Origin: an uncultured Acidobacteriota bacterium
Lineage (GTDB): Bacteria > Acidobacteriota > Vicinamibacteria > Vicinamibacterales > CAVVIG01
Assembly (NCBI GenBank): GCA_902825985.1
Contig: CADEDC010000044.1
Location: forward strand, 5,495-48,049
DNA length: 42,555 nt
Direction: 5' to 3'
Made by a program: the position numbers and the translations under genes. The notes beneath the pieces were generated by a model that saw only the letters and a list, made by a program, of their open reading frames with translations, was not told where the DNA came from and made no database searches. This document shows positions 23,860 through 33,568 of this stretch, piece after piece; position 1 is the first letter of the stretch, and each line of letters opens with the position of its first letter.

Positions 23860-25278
23860 ATGCGCCATACCAAGATCATCGCTACAGTCGGCCCGGCGAC
23901 GGACAACGACACGATGCTCGATGCGATCATCGCGGCCGGCGTGGATGTGGTCCGTCTGAACTTCTCGCACGGCACCCACGAAACCCAGGGAGCGGCGTTC
24001 GCCCGCGTCCGGGCAGCCGCGAAGCGGGCCGGTCGCGAGGTCGCCATCCTGCAGGACCTCAGCGGTCCGAAGATACGCACCGGGCGTCTGGAGAACGGCC
24101 AGGCGCTCGATCTGCACGCCGGGGACCGGCTGGTCATCGGCACCGGCGATTTCGTCGGCGGCCGCGGCCGGGTGTCGACGACGTTCGACGGGTTGGCGCG
24201 CGGCGTCCACCCCGGTGACAAACTGCTGCTTGCCGACGGCTCCATCGAGCTGCGGGTGGAGGCCAGTGACGGCGGCGACATCCTGACGACGGTGACGGAA
24301 GGCGGCGTGCTCGGCGAGCACAAGGGGATCAACGCTCCGGGCGTCGAACTGCAGGCCGGAGCGCTCACCACCAAGGACATCGGCGACTTGCGCTTCGGTC
24401 TGTCGCTCGGCGTCGACATGGTGGCGCTGAGCTTCGTGCGCAGTGCGGCCGACCTGCGGCAGGCGCGCCAGATCATGGCCAGTGACGGTGCCGCCGACCT
24501 CCCGCTCATCGCCAAGCTCGAACGACCGGAAGCCATCCAGCACCTGAGCGAAATCCTCGCCCACTGTCAGGCGGTGATGATCGCGCGAGGCGACCTCGGC
24601 CTCGAGATCCCGCTCGAGCGGGTGCCGCGCGTCCAGAAGGACATCATCCGGCGGGCCCGCATGCGCGGCATCCCGGTCATCCTGGCGACGCAGGTGCTCG
24701 AGTCGATGACCAAGGAGGCGCGGCCGACGCGCGCCGAGGTCAGCGATGCGGCCAACGCGGTGGGCGAAGGGGTCGACTCGATCATGCTGGCCGCCGAGAC
24801 GGCGGCGGGGGCGTTTCCGGCGCGGGCGGTGCAGACGCTCGACACGATCATCCGCGAGGCGGAGCTGACGCCGCCGGACGAAGCCGCCATCGTCACCCGG
24901 CGGCTCGCCGACGACCACGATCACGTGCGGGCGTTGTGCGCCGCCGCCGTCACCCTGGCGAACCGCGGCGATGCGCGGGCCATCGTCGCGCTGACCCGCG
25001 GCGGCAGCACCGCCCGGCAGCTGTCGGCCCTGCGGCCCAAGGCGCCGATCTTCGCCGTGACCACCAGCGACCTCACGGCGCGGCGCCTGGCGCTGCACTG
25101 GGGTGTCGTCCCGGTGGTGATTCACGAGAACGATGTCGTCGACGCTCGCGGCAGCAAGTCGGGCCAGCAACTCGTATCGTTCGGCCACGCCGCCACGGGC
25201 GAGACGGCGGTGTTCATCAACGTCAACCCCGATCTCACGTTGGCGGACGCCAACTACCTGCGGATCCAGCGCCTGTGA
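23860..25278 (+). CDS. pyk: pyruvate kinase
   Basis: 472 residues; transfers phosphate from phosphoenolpyruvate to ADP in glycolysis. Visible: KIIATVGPA at the N-terminus, RLNFSHGTHE, QDLSGPKIRTG, a catalytic Lys in IAKLERPEA (about 220), GDLGLEIP and ATQVLESM (family signature region), then a C-terminal domain. The ATG at 23860 is used; a TTG 15 bp upstream in frame is unlikely. No Shine-Dalgarno is visible, in line with a near-leaderless mRNA. Confidence 0.95.
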   Translation: MRHTKIIATVGPATDNDTMLDAIIAAGVDVVRLNFSHGTHETQGAAFARVRAAAKRAGREVAILQDLSGPKIRTGRLENGQALDLHAGDRLVIGTGDFVGGRGRVSTTFDGLARGVHPGDKLLLADGSIELRVEASDGGDILTTVTEGGVLGEHKGINAPGVELQAGALTTKDIGDLRFGLSLGVDMVALSFVRSAADLRQARQIMASDGAADLPLIAKLERPEAIQHLSEILAHCQAVMIARGDLGLEIPLERVPRVQKDIIRRARMRGIPVILATQVLESMTKEARPTRAEVSDAANAVGEGVDSIMLAAETAAGAFPARAVQTLDTIIREAELTPPDEAAIVTRRLADDHDHVRALCAAAVTLANRGDARAIVALTRGGSTARQLSALRPKAPIFAVTTSDLTARRLALHWGVVPVVIHENDVVDARGSKSGQQLVSFGHAATGETAVFINVNPDLTLADANYLRIQRL

Positions 25279-25907
25279 GTGAGGCGGCGAACGACTTCCA
25301 CGTCGTCACGCGGTGGCGGGTGGATGGCACGTGCGGTGAAGTGGCCGACGTGCTCGGCGATCCGCTCGCCCTGGCCCGCTGGTGGCCGGCCGTGCATCTG
25401 TCGGTCGACGAGACGGCCGCCGTGGCGGACGCGAGCGCCCGCCGCTTCCGCCTCCGCACACGCGGCTGGCTGCCCTATACCCTCGTCTGGGACCTCGTCA
25501 TCGCCGAGCACTACTACCCGAACCGACTGGTGTTCGATGCGGCCGGCGATGTCGTCGGCCGCGGCTCGTGGACGTTCGTGCAGAACGGTCCGGCGGTCGA
25601 CGTCATCATCGACTGGCGGATGCGCGCCGGCACCCGTGTGCTGCGCGGGCTGTCGTTCCTCCTGAAGTGGATCGTCGCCGCGGACCTCCGCTGGGCGATG
25701 GCGCAGGGCGAGGAGAGCCTGCGGCTCGAGGTGCGCCGCCGCCGCACGCTGAACGATGCGCAGCGGGCGGCGATTCCGCCGCCGCCCGGCCCGGTCACCT
25801 ATGCGGCGGCTGCGGTGCTCGGCGGCGCGGCCGTCGTCGCGGCCGCGGCTGCGTATCTGCTCGTCCGCGCCACGCGGGCGAAACGCCGCCGCCGGGTCCG
25901 TCACTAG
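25275..25907 (+). CDS. SRPBCC-like lipid-binding protein with C-terminal membrane helix
   Basis: 210 residues. Residues about 5-145 match a START/Bet v1-like (polyketide cyclase/SRPBCC) fold: FHVVTRWRVDGT, ALARWWPAVH, GSWTFVQNGPAVDVIIDWR. A hydrophobic alanine/valine helix at about 176-200 followed by a basic tail (RAKRRRRVRH) suggests a tail anchor. The GTG start overlaps the pyk stop by 4 bp. It may bind a hydrophobic ligand at the membrane; the link to glycolysis is only positional. Confidence 0.7.
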   Translation: MSEAANDFHVVTRWRVDGTCGEVADVLGDPLALARWWPAVHLSVDETAAVADASARRFRLRTRGWLPYTLVWDLVIAEHYYPNRLVFDAAGDVVGRGSWTFVQNGPAVDVIIDWRMRAGTRVLRGLSFLLKWIVAADLRWAMAQGEESLRLEVRRRRTLNDAQRAAIPPPPGPVTYAAAAVLGGAAVVAAAAAYLLVRATRAKRRRRVRH

Positions 25908-26185
25908 CCACACGAACGCGCCGCCCGGCACACCGCTGCAACCGCCGCACGAAGAGCGATGTCGGCGATCTGCGCGCCTTTCGGGCGCGGATGGGGCGAG
26001 TTCGCAGCCACCACGCATCAAGACGTCTCGACGCGTAGACCCTTCGCTGTCAGTGGATTGGGCGCGAATCGCGCGGCGTTGGCGGCGGCTGCACCATCGG
26101 GAACCGGTCTTGCGCACTGGCCGCACGGCCCATGCTCTTCCTCCCGCGCCCGTGAACCGCGCCTTCGACGGAGATACCGATCACG
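25908..26185 (+). other. intergenic region before the M36 protease
   Basis: 278 bp without a convincing gene. It holds one hairpin, CGCGCC-tttcg-GGCGCG (25973-25989), which may end the pyk operon though it has no T-tract. No clear promoter was found. A GGAG site lies near 26169, rather far from the M36 ATG. Confidence 0.45.
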
Positions 26186-29100
26186 ATGTCTACCCGCATG
26201 CCTGCACAACCTGGAAGACCCTCCCGTCGGCGAGGCGCCGCGACATGGCTGTCGATTGTTCTCGTGACGACCGCCGCGGCGCTCGGCGGCGGCCTGCTGG
26301 CCCAGCGCACCGATCCGGCGAGCGGCACCGCCAACTTCGACATCCGCGTCAGCCCGGGAGACGGCGTGCGGGGCTATCTGGTACGGGTCGGGGCGCGCGG
26401 CACCGGCGGCGATGCATCGGCGGCGCGCGTCGCTGAACAGCAGCAGGCGGTGGCACGGCTGGCAGCGGACCGTCCGAATGTCGACGTCATCCCGAGTCAG
26501 GAGCTCCACACGCCGGAGATCGTCACGACGAAGTTGGGCAGCGGCTTTCTGACCGGGCCGGCACCCGACCGGGTCGGTACGCTGCGCACCTTCCTCACGG
26601 CCAATGCCACGGCGTTCGGCCTGCGCAGTGCCGAGATCGCCGAACTGGTCGTCGTCGCTGACTACGAGAATCCGGCCGGCAACATGGCGTGGGTCGAACT
26701 CGAGCAGCGCATCAACGGGCTGCCGGTGTTCCGCGGCCGCATCCGGGGCGCCTTCACGCGGAGTGGCGAGCTCGTGCAGACGTCGGGGACGCTGGCCCCG
26801 GCGGTCGATGCGACAGCCCTGTCGGTGTCGCCGGCGGTGAGTGCGCCGTCGGCGATCGTCACGTCGGCGGCGCGCGTCGGGTGGACGGTGCCGGAGAGCG
26901 GTCTCGTCGCACGGCCGGCCGCCGCCAACGGCACGCTCGTCTTCGAGCGCGGACCGCTGGCCGACGAGCCGCGGGCCTGGCTGTTGTACTTCCCGCTCGC
27001 CTCGGGCGTGGCGCGGCTGGCCTGGGCCACCGAGATCTGGGGCGCCTCCGACTCGTTCCTGTCGGTCATCGACGCCGAGACCAGCGATCTGCTGTTCCGC
27101 AAGAACATGACGGAGTACCAGTCCCAGGCCGCCACCTACAACGTCTACCTGGATGACAGTCCGGCGCCGATGTCGCCGTCGACTGCGCTGCCGACCAACG
27201 GAGCGCAGGCGGGCTTCATCGCCCGGACCAGCGCGACGCTGGTCGGCAACGAAGCGCCGAACACCTTCAACAACCTCGGCTGGATCACCGACAACACGAA
27301 CGGCGTCAACGGCCTCACCGATGGCAACAACGTCGAGGCCGGCCTCGACCGGGTGGCGCCAGACGGCGTGGACAGCACGGTCGCCGGCGTCGGGCGGGTG
27401 TTCAACTTCGCCTACGATCCGGCGACGCAGGAACCGCTGTCACCGGCGTCGCAGAACGGCGAAGTGACCGACGCGTTCTACTGGACGAACCTCTATCACG
27501 ATCGCCTCTACCGCCTCGGCTTCACCGAGTCGTCCGGCAACTTCCAGAACGACAACTTCGGTCGCGGCGGCGTCGCCGCCGACCGCATCCGCGCCGAGAT
27601 GCAGGACAGCTCGAGCACGAACAACGCCAACTTCACGACCCCGGCCGACGGCGGCCGCGGCCGTATGCAGATGTACCTCTTCCCCAATCCGGCGCCCGAC
27701 CGGACGTCGGGTCTCGATCACGACGTCCTGCTGCACGAGCTGACGCACGGCCTGTCCAACCGCCTGCATGTCAACGGCGCCGGGCTCACGTCGACGATGG
27801 CACGGGCGATGGGCGAGGGGTGGTCGGACGTCTACGCCCGCGCCCTGTTGTCCACCGCCAGCGAACCGGTCGCCGCCGTCTATCCGACCGGCGGCTGGGT
27901 GACCTACCTGTTGGCCAGCGGCTACACCAGCAACTACTACTACGGGATTCGCCGGTTTCCCTACGCACCGCTGTCGGTGACCGGCGTCAACGGCCGGCCG
28001 CACAACCCGCTGACCTTCGCCGACATCGACTCGACGCAGATGAACCTCGCGGACGGCGCCTACCCGAACAACCCGATTCTCGGGACGACCGCCTTCCAGG
28101 TGCACAACGCCGGTGAAGTATGGGCCAGTGCCCTGTTCGAGGTGCGGGCGCGCCTGATTGCGCGACTGGGCTTTGCCACCGGCAACGAGCGGTTCCTGCA
28201 GTTCGTCACCGACGGCATGAAGCTCGATGGCGCCAATCCGACGTTCCTGAGCGGTCGCAACGCGATCCTGACGGCGGCGCTCGCCGGTGGCGGTACCGTT
28301 CAGGACCTCGCCGACATCTGGGCCGGCTTCGCGGTCCGCGGCATGGGGGTCAGTGCGCAGATCACCGACGTCCTGAACGGCCGTGTCGTTCAGGCCTTCG
28401 ACGTGCCCGGCATCACGGCTGGCGCCAGCGCGCTGCTCTCCGAATCGCTGCCGAACGGCCGCCTCGACCCGACCGAGGTGGTCGGCGTGTCGCTGTGCAT
28501 CGTCAACAACGGCGCGGCGGCGTCAGGCAGCGTGCTGGCGACCCTGCAGGCGAGCGGCGGCGTCACTGCGCCGTCTGCGGCGCAGTCATACGGCGCGATT
28601 GCGGTGGGGGCGACCGTCTGCCGCACCTTCACGTTCACCGTCAGCGCCGCGTGCGGCGCGCAACTCGTCGCCACCCTGGCGACCACCGAGTCGGGCGGCT
28701 CACCACGAAGCCTGACCTACACGATGGATGTCGGCAGCCAGACGGTGATGCTTGCGCAGGCCTTCGATGCGGTGGCCGCGCCGGCGCTGCCGGGCGGCTG
28801 GACGAGTGTCGTCGTCTCGGCGGTCACGGTGAACGCATTCGCGACCAGCACGGCAACGCCCGACACCGCGCCGAACCGCGCGTTTGCCGCCAATCCGAAC
28901 GTCGTCACCGACAACGCCCTGGTTTCGCCGGTCTTCCCGGTTCCGGCCACTGGCGCGACGGTGTCGTTCCGCAACTCCTACAGCACGGAACCCGGCTTCG
29001 ACGGTGGCGTGCTGGAGCTCGCCATCGCCGGCGGACCCTGGCAGGATGTCGTCGCGGCCGGCGGCACCTTCCTCCAGAATGGCTACAACGCCTCGATCAG

Positions 29101-30523
29101 TGCGGTGTCCAGTCCGCTCAACGGCCGCTCCGCTTGGACCGGCAGTTCCGGCGGCTACGTGACGACCAGCGTCCGATTGCCGGCTGCCGCCTCGGGACAG
29201 AACGTACAGCTGCGCTGGCGCCTGGCGACCGACGATTCGGTGTCGGCGACCGGCTGGGGCATCGACACGACTCAGATCCTCACGTATACGTGTGGTGGCA
29301 GTCTGCCGCCGCCGCCCGCGGCCTTCGCCAAGACGGCGCCGGGCAATGGCGCGACCGGGCAGTCGGTCGCACCGACGCTGACCTGGGCGACCGCGGTCGG
29401 GGCCACGTCGTACGAGTACTGCGTCGACACCTCGAACAACAACACCTGCAACACCGCCTGGGTGAATGTCGGATCGGCTACCAGCGCCTCTCTCGCAGGC
29501 CTGCTTCCGGGCCGTCCCTACGTGTGGCAGGTGCGGGCCGCCAATGCCGGCGGCAGCACCGAGGCCAACGCCAACGCCTGGTTCTCGCTGACCACGGCGG
29601 CCGTCGCCAACCCGCTCGCCGACCTTGCCATCGACTTCGGTGCCGGTGTCGGCCTGTGGATGCACTACGACAACGGCGGCGGCGCGCCGACGTGGGCACA
29701 GCTGCACGGCGTCTCGCCGACCGGCCTGGCCCGCGCGAATCTGAACGGCAACCAGGCATCGGACCTGGCCGTCGCCTTCGCCGGCTCCGGTCTCTGGGCC
29801 TATCTGGACAACGCGACGTGGCAGCAGCTTCACCCGCTGACGCCAAGCCTGATCAGGTCTGGCGATCTCGACGGCAACGGCCGCGATGAACTCGTCGTCG
29901 AGTTCCCCGGTCAGGGGCTGTGGATTCGCTACGACAACGCCAGCTGGGCGCAGCTGCACCCGCAGGGCGCGGTTGCGATAGCGGTCGGCAACGTCGACGG
30001 CAGCGCCGGCGGCAAGGCCGACGTCATCGTCAGCTTCGCCGGCTTCGGCACCTATGCCTATCTGAACAACTCGTCGTGGACGCCGGTCCACAATTTCGTG
30101 GCGCAGGCAATCCAGCTGGGCGACATCGACGGCAACGGCACCGCCGATGCGGTGATGCAGTTCGCCACCTACGGTGAGTACATCCTCTACAACAACACCA
30201 CCTGGGTCGGCCTGCACCCGTCCCAGGCGTCGTCGTTCGTCACCGGAAACCTCGACAACGACGCGGCGGGCAAGAGCGACGTCCTGATGGTGTTCCCGGG
30301 ATTCGGCACCTACGTCTTCCTGAACGGCACCACCTGGGTCGGACTCCATCCGTTCCAGGCGTCGGTCATGACCACGGGCGACCTCGATGGGAACGGGGCA
30401 GACGATGCGGTGTTCGCGTTCCCGGGCAACGGCATCTGGTCGCTGAAGAATCTGACGACCTGGGCGCCGGTCCACCCGTTCATGCCGGAAGCGATGGCAG
30501 CCGGTCGGGTGAACAGCAACTAG
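26186..30523 (+). CDS. secreted M36 (fungalysin) metalloprotease with C-terminal seven-repeat domain
   Basis: 1445 residues. A basic N-terminus and hydrophobic stretch (about 20-41) form a signal peptide. An FTP-type propeptide covers about 110-215. The catalytic domain (about 290-735) has HELTH (H517, E518, H521) and a downstream EGWSD glutamate (E544), the zinc site of family M36. Then come a CARDB-like region (about 750-860), a MAM/jelly-roll-like region (880-1035) and a fibronectin-III-like domain (1044-1140). Residues 1146-1445 contain seven repeats of about 42 residues, many with a D-x-D-G-N-G loop. Extracellular protein degradation is expected. Confidence 0.9.
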   Translation: MSTRMPAQPGRPSRRRGAATWLSIVLVTTAAALGGGLLAQRTDPASGTANFDIRVSPGDGVRGYLVRVGARGTGGDASAARVAEQQQAVARLAADRPNVDVIPSQELHTPEIVTTKLGSGFLTGPAPDRVGTLRTFLTANATAFGLRSAEIAELVVVADYENPAGNMAWVELEQRINGLPVFRGRIRGAFTRSGELVQTSGTLAPAVDATALSVSPAVSAPSAIVTSAARVGWTVPESGLVARPAAANGTLVFERGPLADEPRAWLLYFPLASGVARLAWATEIWGASDSFLSVIDAETSDLLFRKNMTEYQSQAATYNVYLDDSPAPMSPSTALPTNGAQAGFIARTSATLVGNEAPNTFNNLGWITDNTNGVNGLTDGNNVEAGLDRVAPDGVDSTVAGVGRVFNFAYDPATQEPLSPASQNGEVTDAFYWTNLYHDRLYRLGFTESSGNFQNDNFGRGGVAADRIRAEMQDSSSTNNANFTTPADGGRGRMQMYLFPNPAPDRTSGLDHDVLLHELTHGLSNRLHVNGAGLTSTMARAMGEGWSDVYARALLSTASEPVAAVYPTGGWVTYLLASGYTSNYYYGIRRFPYAPLSVTGVNGRPHNPLTFADIDSTQMNLADGAYPNNPILGTTAFQVHNAGEVWASALFEVRARLIARLGFATGNERFLQFVTDGMKLDGANPTFLSGRNAILTAALAGGGTVQDLADIWAGFAVRGMGVSAQITDVLNGRVVQAFDVPGITAGASALLSESLPNGRLDPTEVVGVSLCIVNNGAAASGSVLATLQASGGVTAPSAAQSYGAIAVGATVCRTFTFTVSAACGAQLVATLATTESGGSPRSLTYTMDVGSQTVMLAQAFDAVAAPALPGGWTSVVVSAVTVNAFATSTATPDTAPNRAFAANPNVVTDNALVSPVFPVPATGATVSFRNSYSTEPGFDGGVLELAIAGGPWQDVVAAGGTFLQNGYNASISAVSSPLNGRSAWTGSSGGYVTTSVRLPAAASGQNVQLRWRLATDDSVSATGWGIDTTQILTYTCGGSLPPPPAAFAKTAPGNGATGQSVAPTLTWATAVGATSYEYCVDTSNNNTCNTAWVNVGSATSASLAGLLPGRPYVWQVRAANAGGSTEANANAWFSLTTAAVANPLADLAIDFGAGVGLWMHYDNGGGAPTWAQLHGVSPTGLARANLNGNQASDLAVAFAGSGLWAYLDNATWQQLHPLTPSLIRSGDLDGNGRDELVVEFPGQGLWIRYDNASWAQLHPQGAVAIAVGNVDGSAGGKADVIVSFAGFGTYAYLNNSSWTPVHNFVAQAIQLGDIDGNGTADAVMQFATYGEYILYNNTTWVGLHPSQASSFVTGNLDNDAAGKSDVLMVFPGFGTYVFLNGTTWVGLHPFQASVMTTGDLDGNGADDAVFAFPGNGIWSLKNLTTWAPVHPFMPEAMAAGRVNSN

Positions 30524-30538
30524 GCGGGCGCGGTCACC

Positions 30539-30577
30539 GGCGTGCCGGCGATCAGCGCGACGCTGATCCGGCACGCC
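30539..30577. terminator. long hairpin between convergent M36 and membrane hydrolase genes
   Basis: GGCGTGCCGG (30539-48) pairs with CCGGCACGCC (30568-77), and ATCAGCG (30551-57) with CGCTGAT (30561-67): 17 pairs with a 2-nt bulge and 3-nt loop. It fills the gap between the two stop codons. No T-tract, but placement supports bidirectional termination or mRNA end protection. Confidence 0.6.
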
Positions 30578-30583
30578 GCCGCG

Positions 30584-33034
30584 TTATTGCGGCAGAATCG
30601 GCATCCGATACGCGCTGTCACCGAGGATCGCGTAGACCTCGAGATCACCATCGCCGGCGAGAATCGTGCTGACCTGCAGCCCGCAGGCGCGCAGCGCCGG
30701 CATCTTGAAGTACGCCGCCACGTCGTCGCGCGGCCAGGGCAGCGACGTCGCCACGATGCGGCGGCGCTGCGTCACCAGGAACAGGTCCGGGGTCCGGCGG
30801 CCCGGCAGGTCGAGCACCCAGCCGCCCAGCTGCCAGGTCGAATCGGTCCGCGCTATCCGCTCGACGTGCCCCTGCACGGTGCCGGCCTGCACCGGCAGCG
30901 TCTGCCCATCCGGCGTCAGGATGCCGGTGACCGGCGCCCCCGGCCGCTCGACGACGAGCTGGTAGTCGGCCTGGCGCGAGCGTCCGATCAACGACAGCGA
31001 ACGATTCGCCTCCACGCGATACACGGCGACGGCATTGCGACCGGGACGGAAGAACCGCGGCGCCAGCATCACCGTGAGCCGCGCGTTCCCATCGCCGCCA
31101 AGCGTCCAGCCGAGGCCGGCCACGGTGTCGTTCACCGTCACCGCGACCGGTGTCCCCGGTGGCAGCGGCCCGACGATCGACGCAGTCAGCATCGCCGGAA
31201 CGAGCGCCCCGCCCGGGTCGACATTCGCGAGCGCCTCTGGCTGATCGATGCGAAGGTCCAGACCTGGCGGCGACGGGACGCCGCCGGGCGCGACGGCGAG
31301 GCCGAGCAGATCGCGATGCGGTCCCATCCGGTACAGGTCGTCCGCCTGACCGCCGGCGCCGAAGAGCGCCTCGATCCGCGACGACAGTTGCAGGCGTTCG
31401 CCGGGAACGTGCGCCGGGAGCACCAGGCCCTGCAGCCGGGTGAACAGATGTCGGGGCCCCTCGGGCGCCGCGGACCGCCGCAGCGACTGGCCATCCACCG
31501 GCCATGGGAGCGGCATGTCGAGGACATCCGCGATCGTCGGCACGACATCGACGAGCCCGGCCGCTCGTGCGTCACGCCGTCCTTCGGACTGTCCGGGATA
31601 GCGCACGAACAGCGGCACCGGGAGGATGTCCTCCGGATGCGCAGCGTCGTAGTCGCGCCGCGACGCCCCGGCGCGGAACGAGGCGCCGTGGTCGGCGGTG
31701 ACGACGACGAGCGCGTTGGCGTCCAGCCCCGTCTCATGCAGACGATCGAGCAGCTGGCCGAGCAGGCGATCGACTGCCGACAACTGCAGCAGGAAGCGCT
31801 GCAGTCCATGATCCACGGCCCGCTGATCGGGCTGCCAGATCTCCTGCGGCGTGAGCCCGCCGACGACCGCACCGTGATACGCCTGGCCGTCGGGCAGCAG
31901 GTGCCACGGTACGTGCGGCAGGCCCAGATGGAGGTACCACAGGCGCGGCGTCGTCGCCGGTGCGAGCGCGCGCACCAGGCGCTGGAAGCGTTCCGGTTCG
32001 TTCGTGGCAGCGGTGGCGGCCTCAATCGCCGAGGCGACGGTCGTCGGCGATGCGACTGCCTCGCCGTCATCCCCGTCGAATCCGGCCCAGCGGCTGCCGA
32101 TTGACGGCAGGTACGCGGCGGCGAGTCGGGTGGGCAGCGTGGCATGGAGGTAGACGACCGCGGTGTCCTTCAGCAGCCCCGCCAGCCCGAACGACGCCTG
32201 TGTCGCACCACACACATCCTCTGCACACAGTGCCGTGACGAACTCCGACGCGTGCATCGGATACGAACGGCCGAAGTAGGTGAGCAGGTTGTTCGGGTGG
32301 GCCTGCGCCGTCGGCAGCTGCTCGCTGCGCAGCCACCGTCCGGTCAGGATCGCCGGCAGCGCGTTGACCGTGCCGTCCGCGTTCGTGGTGGCATTCGGGT
32401 ACCACGTGGACTGCCGTGCGAGCCGCGCGAAGTTGGGAAAGCGCGCCTCATCGAGGCTGCCGTCTGGACGCAGCAGCGCTGCCAGCGGCAGTTCGTCGAA
32501 GACCAGCAGCACGACGGGAACCCGGGCGCGCGCAATCGCGCGAGCCCCACCGCTGGCCGGCGGGAACACGAGGTCGCGCACCGGGCTGCCGAGCAGGAAC
32601 ATCACGGCGAAGCCGGCCGGCGCCACGAGCGCCCAGGAGGCGGCGCTGCGCAGCCGAGACCAGCGGGCGTGCGTGACGACGGTCAGGGCCGTGAGGCCCG
32701 CAACCACCAGCACCCAGCCGATCCACTCGAGCGGCAGCGCCCGCGCCAGCGGCGGCGCGACCGTCAGTCCGGCGAGGAGGCCGAGACTCGTACGGTGCCA
32801 CGCAAGACCAAGCCGCTCCGACACGAGGCTGAGGAGCCTGACGGCACCCAACAATACGAGCGGCGGCCCGAGCAGCAGCACCGCTGCGAACACCAGGATG
32901 CCGGGCGCGCTGGTCCGGTGCGCCACGAAGAACGTCGCCTGATGACCGAGGAGATCGAACAGCGGCTGCGCGCATGCGAATGCCGACAGGACCGCCAGCT
33001 CGAGCCCCTGCGTCATCCACGGTCGCCGGCTCAT
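30584..33034 (-). CDS. membrane alkaline-phosphatase-superfamily (sulfatase-like) enzyme
   Basis: 816 residues. The first about 160 residues hold four or five membrane helices; a periplasmic catalytic domain of the sulfatase/phosphoglycerol transferase superfamily follows. VVLLVFDELP (about 173) gives the metal Asp, and VVVTADHGAS (about 435) the D-H pair. By spacing to the LTGR motif, the nucleophile position is a threonine (TVNALPAILTGR) rather than the sulfatase C-x-P-x-R. It may transfer or hydrolyse phospho-groups on an envelope glycan. Between its start and the next gene are about 150 bp with nothing clear. The last about 200 residues are a beta-rich region. Confidence 0.75.
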   Translation of the reverse strand: MSRRPWMTQGLELAVLSAFACAQPLFDLLGHQATFFVAHRTSAPGILVFAAVLLLGPPLVLLGAVRLLSLVSERLGLAWHRTSLGLLAGLTVAPPLARALPLEWIGWVLVVAGLTALTVVTHARWSRLRSAASWALVAPAGFAVMFLLGSPVRDLVFPPASGGARAIARARVPVVLLVFDELPLAALLRPDGSLDEARFPNFARLARQSTWYPNATTNADGTVNALPAILTGRWLRSEQLPTAQAHPNNLLTYFGRSYPMHASEFVTALCAEDVCGATQASFGLAGLLKDTAVVYLHATLPTRLAAAYLPSIGSRWAGFDGDDGEAVASPTTVASAIEAATAATNEPERFQRLVRALAPATTPRLWYLHLGLPHVPWHLLPDGQAYHGAVVGGLTPQEIWQPDQRAVDHGLQRFLLQLSAVDRLLGQLLDRLHETGLDANALVVVTADHGASFRAGASRRDYDAAHPEDILPVPLFVRYPGQSEGRRDARAAGLVDVVPTIADVLDMPLPWPVDGQSLRRSAAPEGPRHLFTRLQGLVLPAHVPGERLQLSSRIEALFGAGGQADDLYRMGPHRDLLGLAVAPGGVPSPPGLDLRIDQPEALANVDPGGALVPAMLTASIVGPLPPGTPVAVTVNDTVAGLGWTLGGDGNARLTVMLAPRFFRPGRNAVAVYRVEANRSLSLIGRSRQADYQLVVERPGAPVTGILTPDGQTLPVQAGTVQGHVERIARTDSTWQLGGWVLDLPGRRTPDLFLVTQRRRIVATSLPWPRDDVAAYFKMPALRACGLQVSTILAGDGDLEVYAILGDSAYRMPILPQ

Positions 33035-33185
33035 GCCGTGACCTCGCGACCCGTGCCGCGGTGCGGCCGGCCGCCAGCGTGCCGCCCAAGCGCAAGGAAG
33101 ATGCGCCCCTCGCAGGTGAACACCCGTCCGTCGCGGTCGCGATGTGAGCCAGGAACGAACGAAGCGGCGGGCACGGCGACGGCAG

Positions 33186-33419
33186 TCAGGGCTGGTTGGC
33201 GGAAGGAGGTTGCGGGAGGTGATTCGGCCTGAGCCGGCGGATGATGTGGCGCCAGCCGAGCCGGATGAGCACCGCCAGTCCAGCGGCGCCGCCCATCAAC
33301 ACCTGCAGGGCCAAGCTGCCGCCGCCCGGGTCGACATACGCCTGGGCCGGCGATGCGTGGACCACCAACAACGCGATGAGGATGGCCACAGCCAGCCTGG
33401 GAGGGGGTGGGGGTACCAT
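33186..33419 (-). CDS. small YVDPG membrane protein (77 aa)
   Basis: 77 residues. A signal-like hydrophobic helix (about 9-27, ending SPAQA) is followed by YVDPGGGSLALQ, a motif common to small proteins near polysaccharide and sulfatase-like genes, then a second membrane helix and a basic tail. If the signal is cleaved, the mature protein begins close to YVDPG. Upstream partner of the membrane hydrolase on the same strand. Function unknown. Confidence 0.65.
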   Translation of the reverse strand: MVPPPPPRLAVAILIALLVVHASPAQAYVDPGGGSLALQVLMGGAAGLAVLIRLGWRHIIRRLRPNHLPQPPSANQP

Positions 33420-33568
33420 TCCGGACTGAACGCCCCATTGTGTGTGTTTACAAGGGGTGGCGCAAGCTCAGCTTTCCCTTTATCCCCTGCCTTGTCAGTG
33501 AATTACCGACACGCCGTCGATCTGGACCGTCGGCCGGCGGCACCCGGTTCGGCCGCCGCCGCGGGCCA
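33420..33568 (-). other. structured intergenic region before the YVDPG gene
   Basis: 149 bp, locally less GC-rich than its surroundings. It holds nested dyads: ACAAGG (33450-55) with CCTTGT (33490-95), around the palindrome AAGCTCAGCTT (33464-74). On the minus strand, TTGCGC (33465-60), 17 bp, CACAAT (33442-37) is a weak promoter candidate for the small gene. No gene is apparent. Confidence 0.4.

Noticed and set aside
30542-32104. 520-residue open frame on the plus strand
   Set aside because: Antisense to the membrane hydrolase, with typical GC-rich shadow composition; the minus-strand frame has clear membrane helices and catalytic motifs.
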